Source of the DNA: Oncomelania hupensis
Taxonomy: Eukaryota > Mollusca > Gastropoda > Littorinimorpha > Pomatiopsidae
DNA: 64,000 nucleotides
NCBI GenBank assembly: GCA_036898135.1
Contig: CM072511.1
Coordinates: forward strand, 73,132,293 to 73,196,292
Direction of reading: 5' to 3'
The translations under genes were made by a program, and so were the position numbers. The notes under the pieces are model-generated. The model ran no database searches. It was not told the DNA's origin and worked only from the letters and a program-made list of their open reading frames with translations. Positions 10,362-21,999 of this stretch are shown one piece after another; position 1 is the stretch's first letter, and each line of letters begins with the position of its first letter.

Positions 10362-11605
10362 TATATATAAAAAGGTTTAATTTTGTAAATGTTTCATCTG
10401 CTGAAAAAGTTGTGCGGTTATAAATTAATTTTATTGCCCGTCGATGCAATGAATTGATTTTTTTTGTACTTGATTATGACTAGCACCAATCCACACCAAG
10501 CATAATTAATATGCGAAAGACAGTGTGCATGGTAGAAAGCTTTCCTGGCGTATTCAGTGGAAAAAAATAGTTTTAAAAGCGAAAAAGTATTTTGGGAATT
10601 GTAAGACGTTTACATAATTGATTAATGTATGCATCTCATTTTAATTCTGAATCAACAGTAACTCCAAGTACACGAGGGTCTATTACTTGGTTGACGTTGA
10701 CACGAAGTGTTATCTATTGTAATATTTAATTCTAAAGGCTGCAATTGATTTTTTGTCTTGTTGTGATTATCATGCTGTTACACTCAATTGATGTTGGTGT
10801 TTTTCTATCAGTAGTTGATTCAGCCCCAATGCTGAAGTCCTGATAAGGTGTAACTCAGATTCGTTTATCCACGCAACCCGTTCACTCATCAACAAGTCTG
10901 GAGTCGTCGTATGAAGTTTTGAACTTTTATTCAGCACACATCAACACTGCATACAATCGCTTTTTCCACTCTCAACTTTTTACTTTCAACACACTATCAA
11001 CACACTATCAACCCCTCTTTTGAAACAGTGCGGCACTTATATAGTCTCTTCATACTCCAGAACAATTTAGAACACGGCAGAATGACGCACTACAACCAAT
11101 CAAATGAAACTTCGTCATCACTGACTTACGTCATACAACATTCTTTCTGTCCAAGAATGTTCTCAAATATCGCGAAACTTCGATCGATAGTAAACAAGCA
11201 GATCTAGAGTATTCTCCAATAATATCGACTAACAAAAATTATCAACGTTATACAAAGCTTCTTCTAACAACAACGCAAATTCAAATCAAAGGTAAATACA
11301 CTCTATTATTGAATACTTTGCAAAGCGAAATGATTAGATCTATCGTGCGCGTTTAAGACATACTATCCTTCGCGTTTCAACATAACACATGCACTCTTTT
11401 TATATTTATTTTTTTTGAATGAAGTACCATTTCATTAGTTTGACACCAGTTTGGCACATCATTTAAACTATTTTGTAGAGATGTTTGTATGGACGTAATG
11501 TCTTTCCCAGAATATAATGTAATGTACTGTAATCGGCAAATAAATCAGAGATTATATTGTTATCTGATACTTGGAGGTGTAGGTTATTTATATAGATATG
11601 TACAA
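10362..11605 (-). mobile_element. Old LINE fragment split by a solo LTR
   Basis: Minus-strand coding traces lie on both sides of the LTR at 10776-11387. Upstream (11600-11460): INNLHLQVSDNN and LFADYSTLHYIL, an RT active-site region in which the second Asp is Tyr. Downstream (10740-10380): PRVLGVTVDSELK and LHRRAIKLIYN, typical of the RT thumb and C terminus of jockey/CR1-like LINEs. Removing the LTR restores the usual order of motifs. The clade is uncertain. Confidence 0.7.
10776..11387. mobile_element. Solo LTR (612 bp)
   Basis: Begins TGTTACAC and ends CATAACA (TG...CA with TGTTA/TAACA inverted ends), flanked by a perfect 5-bp duplication CATGC at 10771-10775 and 11388-11392. A TATA-like CTTATATAG lies near 11035. 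It contains no coding sequence. A 5-bp target duplication with TG/CA ends is the signature of an LTR retrotransposon reduced to one LTR by recombination. Confidence 0.8.
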
Positions 11606-11607
11606 TA

Positions 11608-12113
<506 letters not shown>

Positions 12114-12642
12114 TCCGTCTTGAATAAACACTATTGTTCATTTCAAAGGGGAGGGGGGAGGAATGGTGTTAATATGGGTGTACAATAGCATTGAATGGAA
12201 CGAAATATCTCGCTGTACAATGCACAAGTGGTTGCCGAGATGACATGAAAACCAAGTCACTAACACGAAAGGTTGCAGTCCAGCCATAGGCGAAAGACAG
12301 TTGTTACCTTTTTCACACGGTGACTGAAAACGTGAAAGTCTTTTTTTTCAAGCGAGAAGTTGTTAAAACATTGAGTTGGGTGGTGGCCTCTCTGACAACC
12401 TCAGCGTGGAGTTGTTTTTTGTGTTGGTTTTTCAATTTTCAGATGGTCTAGCTAGGAGCGTGGCGTTCTGTTGCTTTACGAACCAGTGATTAGCCTTGGC
12501 GGCTGCTGCTGTTTGCCATCACCGCGATGTCGTCGAATTCACAGAGAAGTTGATCAGTGTGTGTGGAATCGATGATTGTCTTTCTGAATGCATTATTACG
12601 ACGTAATAGAGAGAGAGGGAGACAGACAGACAGACACACAGA
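12114..12642. other. Unannotated spacer
   Basis: No coding or repeat feature recognised apart from a short GA/CAGA stretch at 12607-12645. Confidence 0.45.
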
Positions 12643-12795
12643 CAGGTGGGAGTTCAACATTAGAGAATGGATTGTCTTGACACATGAGGGTTGCTGAGGA
12701 CAGAGAAAAATGGAGTATGCTGGTTAAACGATCATCTGTGTTGCACCAACGATCTTCGAGATACGAGATAGAATATGATAGGATGGGATAGGATA
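12643..12795 (+). mobile_element. RTE-type LINE copy C, 150-bp 3' stub
   Basis: Matches the last 130 bp of the RTE ORF (GGTGGGAG..., GAATGGA..., CTGGTTAAACGATCATC) and ends with a GGATA tail at about 12776-12795. Extreme 5' truncation, with one gap relative to copy A. Confidence 0.85.
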
Positions 12796-12874
12796 AATTT
12801 AAATCCAAGTACGTAATTTTCCCTTCCCTATGCTTCAAAGTTAATTCACGTAAGTTCTTCATCGTTTTGTTGAA

Positions 12875-13053
12875 AAAGAAAGAGATTTCTCTTATATAGC
12901 GCACTTATAAGCTCAGAGGGCTTCTCAAAGCACTGGCCACTACTATCCAGCAATCACAAAATAGTTTGCTGAAGTCAGGATTCGAACCCACGTCGCCCGA
13001 GACGCGCGTATACAAGTCGAGCGCTCTGACGACTGAGCTATCCCTGCACTCTG
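12875..13053 (-). mobile_element. tRNA-headed SINE (family 2) with L2-like tail
   Basis: On the minus strand the head reads GGATAGCTCAGTCGTCAGAG (A box, about 13045-13022), then GGGTTCGAATCC (B box, about 12990-12978). The body ends with GTGCGCTATATAAGAG near 12904-12888, the same end as the L2-like LINEs. Too long and too poor in downstream pairing to be a true tRNA gene. Confidence 0.82.
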
Positions 13054-13106
13054 GGTTACGAAACGCCAAATTGTGTGCATCTTTTATTTCTTACACCCCC
13101 CCCCCC

Positions 13107-13192
13107 CTACACACACACACAGTCAGTCACACACAGTCATACACACACGCGCGCACGCACACACGCACACACACACGCACGCACACACATGC
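13107..13192. repeat. (CA)n/(CG)-mixed microsatellite
   Basis: Alternating CA repeat with CGCG interruptions, preceded by a run of C. Confidence 0.9.
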
Positions 13193-13509
13193 ACAGCAAT
13201 CAGTGACTCCAAAAGGCACCAGCATGAATGCTACTGAATGGGCTGCATCAACTACAACACATACACACTCTCTCTCCCATTCTCTCTCATTCATTCTATC
13301 ACTTTTTTGTTTGTTTGCCCAGCCTATCTATACGCAGAAATTGCATACCGATATCAAATATATTACAGTGTAATATCTCACAGCAGCATGTAACAAAACT
13401 GCTTGCATGTAAGGATGAAAATTACATAAAGAATTTAGCACATTTTGTGGCAGACGCCTTAATTAGTATGTAGCGTTACATATTAGAGATGTAGAGAAAG
13501 GTATTTGTT
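13193..13509. other. Unannotated spacer
   Basis: No recognisable gene or repeat. Confidence 0.4.
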
Positions 13510-14610
13510 CCTATCCTATCCTATCCTATCCTATCCTATCCTATCCCGTACAAGATTGTTGGGGCACTACAGATAATCGTTTTACCAACGTACTCCATCT
13601 TTCTCTGTCCTCAGGAACCCTCATGGCTTCACTCAGTGTCAAGCCAATCCATTCTTAAATGTTGTCCTCCCACTTCTTTTCCTGTCTCCCTCTTCTTCTG
13701 CCTTCTTGCACTGTGCCTTGCAGGATGGTCTTTGCAAGACCTGATACTCTGGTGACATTGCCATGCCACCTGAGTTTCCGTTTCTTCACCACTGTGAGCA
13801 TGTCAGCGTGTTGTCCAATGGCTTGTGTGATGGTCTATATATCTTGGTGATGTGCTGGGTGTAGGAAATGCAAAGAAGTTTTTGCAGCACCTCATCTCCA
13901 TGCTTTGTATTCTTCGTTGTAGGTCTGCTGTGAGGATCCATGTCTAGCAAGCGTATAGGAAGATGGAGATGACAAGGGAACGCAACCAACCTTACGTAGA
14001 CTGATGGTCCGGTCTTTCCAAATGGGCTTGTACAATCCTGGAGAAGACTTCCTGTCGGGACCCATTGTTGAGAGATTGGCCTTGGACTTTGAAGTCCGAG
14101 TTGATGCCATTGGTGTTGTTGGCCGTCAATGTAGTCTTTTCTGCACTTATTCCCATTCCAAAGGCTCTGGAGGTGGTGCCAAACTTTTGTACCACCTGTT
14201 CAAGGTCTTTTTCCTCTCCAGCCATTCCTGCTTGTTCTTTATCAATGTAATCCGCAAAACGCAGCTTGGAGATTGCTCTACCTCTATGCTTACGGTATCT
14301 TTGTGATCTGCAAAGGCAATTGACATGATGCGCTTCAGGAAGATGTTGAAGAGTGTTGGAGAGAGTTGGCATCCTAATGACGAACGCCGATTGTTGTTCT
14401 GAACCAGTTCCCGATGGCGCTGTTGTGGAGGACTGCATTTGTAGCCTTGTCATACAAGCCTACATTCTCATGGTTGCCTACAGAGTTGCATGTCAGACTC
14501 CAACTGTCCAGGTTTGCTACACGGTTTCTTTTTTGGGTGGTACTTGCCAAGCTCTCAGTGGCGGCATTTGTCACAGCTGAGTTGAAGGTGGTGATCATGG
14601 GCGCGCACAA
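13510..14610 (-). mobile_element. RTE-type LINE copy D, degraded with internal deletion
   Basis: A long (CCTAT)n tail at 13510-13547 is followed by a strongly diverged RT C-terminal half up to about 14460. The next 150 bp correspond to the endonuclease-RT linker (TTCAACTCAGCTGTGAC region, 14525-14610), so several hundred bases are deleted between them. Many frameshifts. It is among the more diverged RTE copies here. Confidence 0.85.
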
Positions 14611-14668
14611 ACACATACACATACACAAACACACATACAAACACACACACACACACATACACACAGAG
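14606..14668. repeat. (CA)n microsatellite
   Basis: CA repeat with ACAT interruptions, abutting RTE copy D. Confidence 0.9.
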
Positions 14669-14669
14669 G

Positions 14670-15260
14670 AACGCGCGCGCGAATCGCACAACGCGGCAAA
14701 AATGCTAAGATTCCATGAGATTCGAATCAGAGTTCTTCTGTTCCATAAAATAAAATCTATTCAGTGGTAAGCTTACAGTAAAATATATTATTTTGTATTT
14801 TAAATAATAAATCACAGTTAAAGTAATGTTCTTTATTTCTGACAACAGAAGATGGTGTGGTTGTGTACTAAAGCTACGTGTATTATTTAGCAGAGTTTAT
14901 GATTTAATAATTTTCTATCGAGCATATTGAAACATGCTTTGTTAATATTAGGTGTACATTGCCTCTGACAGTTGTGGGAAAGCCTCAATCGGAGTATCAA
15001 AGATTTCCGTGGTATGCACGTAAAGCAAATCAAGCACGTGCATGGTAGATCCCTGACACTCAGTTTGCTGCAGAATCAGTGGCTCATTACGCTACAACCA
15101 TAGAATCAGGTTCCATCTAAGGTCAGCTTTTGGCACGTTCAAGGATTTGTGGCGGATCAAATAGACGCTGAACGTGCTGCAAGCAATGCAGAGTCACGTG
15201 TTACAGTCTGTTCACAAAGAGAGAGGGAGAATGAAAGGGAGACTGTGAGGTTTGTTGTCA
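14670..15260. other. Unannotated spacer
   Basis: No feature recognised. Confidence 0.45.
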
Positions 15261-15261
15261 G

Positions 15262-15390
15262 AGAGAGTGTGTATATGTATACATGTATGTGTGCGCGCTT
15301 ATGAATGTGTATGCATTTGTGCTTGTTTGTGTGCGTGTATGTGTGTATTTGTGTGTGCTCACCCATGTGTGTGTGTGTGTCAGTGTATGT
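15262..15390. repeat. (GT)n-rich microsatellite, degenerate
   Basis: Interrupted TG repeats with ATG and GCG variants. Confidence 0.85.
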
Positions 15391-15818
15391 GTACGACGTC
15401 ACGACATTCGGTGGCGACATGGCAGATGCCCAGAACGCATTATTGAATCCTGGCTAATTTTAACAAGGAACAGAGAAGACAATATATCTGACAGCAGAAT
15501 GCCTAAAGAAATTCATATGCTCGGAGCACTATATCCTGGCAAACGTTTGTACTTTGAGAAAAATTGAGATCAGCAGAGAGCGGAGAGTGCAACGCAAAAA
15601 CAGCAGGCACATTATTGAAGCCTGACTAATTTTTACTTTAAACAGAGGGATCACACATCACTTGAGAACAAATTTGCACCAGATGATTAGAGTGCTATTC
15701 TGGGTCCTGCCCAAAGGTTAAGTGCTAAACGTTATAGCCTACTATACGCCATCAGACAGTGCACATTAGCCAGTGAAATACTGGCTTTTTTTTTTTAAGA
15801 TGGACAGTTTACTCATTT
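15391..15818. other. Unannotated spacer
   Basis: Holds two diverged copies of a phrase like CATTATTGAAxCCTGxCTAATTTT (about 15438 and 15611), a possible local duplication of about 170 bp. Confidence 0.4.
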
Positions 15819-16693
15819 GGTCCCGTATTCAGAAAGACCCGCTTGCAAACCCTTCCATTAGTTGTTTATCTCAAGGTATAGACCGTGCGGTATTTTTTTC
15901 TTACCTTAGGGTTGGAGAAAACTATCGGTAAAATTAGCGTGGTATTCAAAAAGGTCTACCTGACGCATGGTCCCTACCTCGAGCTAAATTTGAATCCCCT
16001 CTATTATGCATGCGCTCTTCGATAACAACGACACAACCGCTTCCATAGCAGACGACGGATCACACGAAAGAAAAAGCAACTTTTCCCATCGAAATTGTAT
16101 AGTTTAATTAAAATTGAAAGAGGAAACAAAAAACATTTTACTGTCGTACTTCGACTTGGTCATTAGTCTACCATCAAAAAGAAAGCAGTTTTCTAGCATA
16201 TACAGAACTTTAAACATAGTGCTAAACAAACATTTGTAGTGGTTGCATCAATTTTTATTCATCAGATTAACATAAGTTGTACGGATTTCAGTTGTAGTGA
16301 AGGAAGAAGTGACGATGCCGGTTCACATGTTGCAACTCCTCTCCTATTTCATCCACAATTCGCACGATGTTGATTCTTCAAAATGTGAATTTCCAGTAAT
16401 GTTCTACATCATCAAGTATATTTAGAGGATTTCTTCAGTCCCGAAAGACGCTGTTCCTTCGTCTCCGATGCAAAATCGTTGCGAAAACAATTGCATTCGT
16501 CATGTTTACCTCGGCAAGGGTACGAGTTACCGGAGAGGGGTAGCGTCGGTAAAATTATCGGCCGTTTGGCCGAGTGGCAGGGCAGTTTCAACTTCTCTGA
16601 ATAATAGACAAGTCCAAACCAGCGGAAGGTAAACATTTTACCCCTCCTCATGGTAAATTACCAGCGGGTATTGCCTTTTCTGAATACGGACCC
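15819..16693. mobile_element. Non-autonomous DNA element with GTATTCAGAAA ends (Harbinger-like)
   Basis: The left end GGTCCCGTATTCAGAAA (15819-15835) is mirrored by TTTCTGAATACGGACCC (16677-16693). The ends are inverted repeats of about 17 bp with one-base offsets. Subterminal TCGGTAAAATTA occurs at about 15924 and 16546. There is no transposase. Ends of the form GGGTCCGTATTCA fit PIF/Harbinger-type elements, but I see no clear 3-bp target duplication, so the superfamily is tentative. Confidence 0.65.
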
Positions 16694-17109
16694 TGCTGGA
16701 TAAATGTGCACGTGAGACAAGTAGGCTAATAAGCCACAAAGAGTTCGATTCCCACGGCTTACAATTCCTTGGCTGCCTTCCTGCGGCCAGTCGAAAACGT
16801 CATGGATGGTATCTATATAAAAGTATGTTTTGATCTTCAAATTCTTCCCACGGTTGTTCGTTTTGTTGGTGGTTGTTGTTTCTCCCACAACAACAGCAAC
16901 GACAACAACAACAGCAACAACAACAAGAAACTGTTCAACTAATGCTTGCTTGGCCTGATCAGATAGAGTGGGTCACACAGGGTGTCCCAGAGAGACTCCA
17001 TCAATAACCCCAAGGCTTATCTAAGATTTAAAAACCAGTCCATCGGCGAGAGGTGTCAAAACCGAGGGCGAGACAAAAAGATAATGCTGTGAAAGTCCGG
17101 CAGATTTTG
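16694..17109. other. Spacer with (CAA)n tract
   Basis: A CAA/CAG-type repeat at about 16888-16930; otherwise unannotated. Confidence 0.5.
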
Positions 17110-17490
17110 ATTCCAACTCTTTGGGTAATTTCGGTACAAAGGAAATTCGAATCTCATTTCAAAAGTCCTCGATTTTAGCTATGTTTTAAATGTTAAAGTC
17201 ATCAGTGTTCATGGCAAACGTAGACGATTTTCACTGTCAATGATTTTTGTTGTAAAATTCATAGAATATAGATTTTAAGTGATCGATTTTCTGGCCATTG
17301 ATTTTTGATGTCTCAAGTTTCATTTAGTTGATTTTAATTGTAAAAGTGTTCGGGTTTCATTTATAAAGATATTTAATTGGCATTGTAGTGGTAGATTTTT
17401 GTTGTAAGCATAATTCACTTTCGCTGTAAAACTTGTCGATCTGCATGTTCAAAGGTAATCGATTCTCATTGAAGCAGTAGTGATAAGAAA
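17110..17490. repeat. Degenerate GATTTT-phrase repeat
   Basis: Recurring phrases GATTTT(T/C), TTGTTGTAAAA and TCATTT spaced roughly 25-50 bp apart with strong divergence, resembling an ancient satellite. A similar style of sequence flanks the Helitron and RTE copy H at 40-49 kb. Confidence 0.45.
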
Positions 17491-17633
17491 GCATCTAATA
17501 TTGGATTGTTAGTAGTTTGGCTCAAGCAAGTAGTTGAGAGTGAATGTAAATGTAGGGAGTAAATCCTGCTTTACCGAAAATTGATCTCGGAACGTAGGCG
17601 TTGGAAGAATGGGAAAAGATAAGGGAGGAAGTG

Positions 17634-17634
<1 letters not shown>

Positions 17635-17727
<93 letters not shown>

Positions 17728-17835
17728 GAGAAAGAGAGAGAGAGAGGGGCAAACAGACAGACAGAGAGTAGAGAAAGACAGAGAGAGAGACAGAGAAAGA
17801 GAGACAGACAGACAGAGACAAACAGACATAGATAG
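17635..17835. repeat. (GA)n microsatellite with CAGA tail
   Basis: About 110 bp of GA repeat grading into AGAC and CAGA units. Confidence 0.96.
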
Positions 17836-18818
17836 ATACAGAGAATGGAAAATGGAACGTCGAGGGGCGCGAAATTGGGTATTGATTTGACGCTCGACCG
17901 GTTAAACTAATTACACTCCATGCACATAAAATTATCATCAATCGCCAGAGAAGAGAGGCTTGAGAAAAAGAAGAAGAAGAGGAGGATAATAACGAGGTGA
18001 AGGAGGAATGATGGTGGTGGGAGTAAGCTTAGTATGGGAAGAATCATGAGAAGTAGTAGTAGTATATTTTATTAACTTCTGCTAAAACCAAAGGTCATTC
18101 GAGACGACATATACAAAAGGGGACTTAAAAGTGTGAATAAAATATCAATAAAGAAACAAAAGTAAAACAGTGGAATCGAGTACACAGTAGGCCTAAATTT
18201 ACACAGGCGATTACATGCATAAAAAGAGTTATATACAAACTTACATTGCAAACACTCATAGACATTGTATTTTCTTTAACAATATAAACAAATAAAGCGT
18301 GCATACATTGGAATTTGCAAATAATTACACTGACGCACTAAACAACAGAATCGTCCTTGTGTAATTACAGTTTAACATACTATGTCTCTCCCCAACTCAC
18401 ACTCTCTTCCCGCTCCCCCTCCTCTATGCGGCAAGCAAGACAAAGCTCCAACGACCGTGCGCGCATCCTCAGCAATACTCTCACACACATTAACGCACAC
18501 ATACACACACACGCACGCACGCATACCACACACACACACCAATCATAGATTTCACAACAACATACTAGTTTACTTCCTTTACGTTAAAGCGCACAAAGAA
18601 CAGTCATACGGCAAGTATTCAATGTTAAAAATGCAGGCAAAGCGTACTTTTTTTTAACATTTAAAAACAATCAATTAAGTTCTATTGGAAAACTATTAAA
18701 CAAACCAACAAGGCAGGCATATTACAATTTAGAGAATACAAAATTGAGGCACGTACCACTTTAAAAAGTTAAAACATATAAATAATATAAATAATATATA
18801 TAAATAATATTTAAAATT
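17836..18818. other. Unannotated, possibly LINE 3' UTR
   Basis: AT-rich. From (AGT)n at 18050 it reads TATTTTATTAACTTC and continues to RTE copy E. It may be the 3' UTR of the I-clade LINE at 19.9-24.9 kb, interrupted by copy E, but no direct homology proves this. A CA-rich stretch lies at 18480-18540. Confidence 0.35.
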
Positions 18819-18824
18819 AGAAAT

Positions 18825-19638
18825 CTCCAACCTTCGTTTTGCGGATGACATTGATGGATTGGCTGGAGAGGAACAAGAACTTGAACAGCTGGTACAGAGG
18901 CTTGACACCACCTCCAGAGCCTATGGAATAGAAATAAGTGCAGAGAAGACCAAAGTGATGACCAACAACACCCATCGAACATGGCATCAACACGGACATC
19001 AAAGTCCAAGGCCAATCCCTCAATACAGTGCATAGCTTCAAATATTTAGGAGCCATTGTATCAGACAATGGGTCCCGACAGGAAATCCTCTCCAGGATCG
19101 CACAAACAACTGCTGCCCTGGCGACGTTGAAGCCAATTTGGAAAGACAGGACCATCAGTCTACATTCCAAGGTAAGGCTTCTGCGCTTCTTTGTCATCTC
19201 CATCTTCCTAAATGCTTGAGAAACATGGACCCTCACAGCAGATCTCCAACGAAGAATACAAAGCATGGAGATGAGATGCTACAGAAGACTTCTGGGCATT
19301 TCCTATACCCAGCACATCACCAACGACGAAGTCCGACAGACCATCACCCAAGCCATTGGACAACATGATGACCTGCTCACAGTGGTGAAAAAACGGAAAC
19401 TTCGATGGTATGGCCACGTCACCAGAACATCAGGTCTTGCAAAGACCATCCTGCAAGGCACAGTGCAAGGAGGTAGAAGAAGAGGGAGACCGAAAAAGAG
19501 GTGGGAGGACAACATTCGAGAATGGACTGGTTTGACACTGAGGGTTGCTGAGGACAGAGAAAGATGGAGTACGCTGGTTAAACGATCATCTGTGGTCCCC
19601 CTACGACCTCCGAGTTATGGGATAGGATAGGATAGGAT
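18825..19638 (+). mobile_element. RTE-type LINE copy E, 5' truncated
   Basis: Starts at TCTCCAACCTTCG just before the FADD box and ends in a GGATA tail at 19617-19638. Possible 6-bp target duplication AGAAAT at 18819-18824 and 19639-19644, partly ambiguous because the second copy overlaps the tail. The truncation point is within a few bases of that of copy B. Confidence 0.9.
18828..19630 (+). pseudogene. RTE reverse transcriptase C-terminal half (copy E)
   Basis: Contains LRFADDIDGLAGEEQELEQL, HSFKYLGAIVSD, MEMRCYRRLLGISY, RWYGHVTRTSGLAKTIL and GRPKKRWEDNIREW. The frame breaks near 18970 (insertion after NNTH) and has a stop near 19217 (LNA*). Otherwise close to copy A. Confidence 0.9.
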
Positions 19639-19644
19639 AGAAAT

Positions 19645-19894
19645 ATATATTAAGATCATGTCTCAGTAAGCACAAAACACAATTACATACATCGCTCCTC
19701 CTAACATCTACACACACACACCCTCCCCCCCACACACATATTGACGCACACGCTGACGTGCATACATGGGCAATCAGACCCCCATAATCCCTCATACAAA
19801 TTTACAAATTCACGAGCAACTTCATTTCAAGGCAGCGGGAAGATACGAACAGGAGGGCTGACTGCATAGACCTGGAGCCAGCTATTATCCTAGA
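19645..19894. other. Spacer, possibly LINE 3' UTR
   Basis: CA-rich piece at 19710-19740; no coding signal. Lies between RTE copy E and the 3' end of the I-clade LINE. Confidence 0.4.
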
Positions 19895-19900
19895 TGATAA

Positions 19901-20356
19901 TTAAATTAGTGCTGCAATCTCTAAATGAGATAACTCTTTAATAAAAGTTTCAGTTACCTGCCATCCAAATACTGGATGCTTACATAGCAGGGAAGCAGGG
20001 GATAGGGCAACGCCATATTGTTGCAATTTTACAAACATTGGAATTATATTGGCGCAAGAAAATAGATGCTGGAAGTCTAATAAATACGTGGGAGCAGTGA
20101 CAGTGTCCCTCAGGGACTGTGTGCGCAGACGATAAAATAGTGGCAAAAGATAATGGGGCAAATTAGGATGAACACCTCCAGGATACAAATTGCCATCAAA
20201 CCAGTCTTTGACTAGTCTACTATTGCAATGTTTTTTCAGCTCTGCTGAAAACATAGCTCTGGCAGCAACCCCTGAGCCATTCGCAGAGCTCGCTGACTGA
20301 GTAGCCGATGTGGACAGGAACTTCGGCCAGACTGCAGGCCCCTTTTGCTGCTGCAT
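19901..20356 (-). pseudogene. I-clade LINE C-terminal region
   Basis: About 150 residues after RNase H: HCNSRLVKDWF, NLPHYLLPLFYRLRTQSL and FIKELSHLEIAALI, ending near the element's 3' end. A region of this kind follows RNase H in I-group elements. No named fold assigned. Confidence 0.6.
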
Positions 20357-21121
20357 CGACTGCTTCGTTGCCCCAAATACCCACGTCGCTAGGAATCCAG
20401 GTCAAAGTAACACCGTCCCCCTAGTGATTAGCTGATGAACAAGAAGCTGGCATTCCTTAATCAGGCATCCTCTGTTTCTACCGCCCTCCTCTAATGCCTG
20501 AAGAGAAGATTTAGAGTCTGAGAGAATCGCAATATTGTTAATAGTAACTGGAAGATCAGCAATATGTGTTAATGCCATATATATAGCAAACATTTCTGAC
20601 GAGAATATTGAAACATTATTATTTAATCGATATGATTTTGTAGTTTTCAGGGCGGGTATTGTGAAAGCGCAACCTACGCGGCCACTGTCCTGTTTTGACC
20701 CGTCAGTAAAGATCTTAAGACGGCTTTGTAATTCGGTGTTGATTAGTTCTTTAGCGTGAGTGGCTAACAATATAGGGCTTTCCCTTTTAGAGATGCTACT
20801 ATAGTCCGCTATAAAAGTAGCTTTTTCTAATAACCAGGGTGGGACAGGACATTGGGGCTGCATGTCTATGCGAGCTCCGTCCACACCAGCCTTTGTACTG
20901 AGGTTTTCTATATAGTTTGCTATGGACAGGTTTCTTTCCGCCACTGTGTGGTGCCGTCGGCGCAGGGAGACGTTTGTTTGGGAGTGTGTGTCGTCAAAAT
21001 CTAAAAGTATTTCTTCCGAAGTGGAATTGTCTACTGCTTGAGCCCTAACCACATACTGGGCACATCGCAGCTCCCTTTCCCGCTCCAGCGGCAACCAGCC
21101 GGCCTCACGGTACACGTACAT
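20220..21121 (-). pseudogene. I-clade LINE RNase H domain
   Basis: RNase H would remove the RNA strand of the cDNA hybrid. Catalytic positions visible in order: LKIFTDGSKQD (Asp), SSEMFAIYMAL (Glu), AILSDSKSSLQALEEGG (Asp) and IWGNEAVDAAAKG (Asp). The last motif is in a separate frame (20405-20220) after a frameshift, and the usual His of the preceding SHVGI motif reads as Asp (WIPSDVGIWG). Confidence 0.85.
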
Positions 21122-21990
21122 TCTTGGGCAGTCCTAGCACCATCCTGAGAACTGTACATTCTTTGGATTGCAGTTTTGACAATGTAGTACGGGGAGCCGC
21201 GAAAAAGGCTTCTTGGCCGTAACTCAGGCGGCTACGGATGAGCGCGTGGGTTACGTGTAGCAAGGTCTTGGTATTATTGCATCCCCCGACATATTTGAGT
21301 GACCGGATGAGGCCGACCGCGGAAGACGCTTTGTTCAAGGGGTGCTGGACATGAAGACCCCAGGAAAGCGCGTGATCAGAACTGACACCTAAATACCTAG
21401 CAGATGTTGCGGCTTTAACTGTTTTACCATAGATATCTATGTAGAAGTTACACAAGTCCAGTGGTCTGTGTCTGGCTGTAAAAATCATGAATACTGTCTT
21501 ATCGGGTAATAGTTTAAATCTGTTTTCATCCATATACTGAATAATCTTGTTAACATCGGACTGAACACCATTTCGGATTATTTTACACGTTCTTTTCGAG
21601 AAGCGCTTATATGGTGCGGTTGACCAGAGAGTTAGGTCATCGGCGTACAGAACTATGTTAGATTTTATTAATTTTATCTCAGAAATGTCATGATTCATGA
21701 TACTGAATAGAATCGGCGCGATGATACTTCCCTGGGGCACCCCCATGTCCAGCACGTGCTCCTCCGAGACGGCGTACGACACGGTGCCGCGTGAGCGCTG
21801 TGATCGCACTGTACAACGGACCGTTAATTCCGATGCCGCCCAGCTTAAAATAGAGGCTGTCCAGCCAAACCGCATCGTAGGCAGATTTCACGTCAAAAAA
21901 CGTAGCGACTGTAGGGTGACCTCTGCCCGAGGCCTTCTTAATATGTGAAGAGAGGCGCACCAAGTGATCAGTGCAGCCTCTTCCTTTTTT
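21105..21990 (-). pseudogene. I-clade LINE RT palm and thumb
   Basis: Two overlapping frames. The first has GRGHPTVATFFDVKSAYDAVW (palm Asp motif). The second has LDMGVPQGSIIAPILFSI, NIVLYADDLTLW (active-site YADD at 21636-21647), FKLLPDKTVFMIF, SARYLGVSSD and RSRLSYGQEAFF. All catalytic Asp residues survive although the reading frame does not. Confidence 0.88.
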
Positions 21991-21999
21991 AAAACAGGT

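Noticed and set aside
16557..16760. Possible tRNA-derived SINE (TTGGCCGAGTGGC at 16563, GAGTTCGATTCCC at 16740)
   Set aside because: The A-box-like motif lies inside the inverted-end DNA element and the B-box-like motif outside it, about 175 bp apart. Probably coincidence.
16975..17000. CAGGGTGTCCCAGAGAG as a DNA-transposon end
   Set aside because: No inverted partner found within several kilobases.
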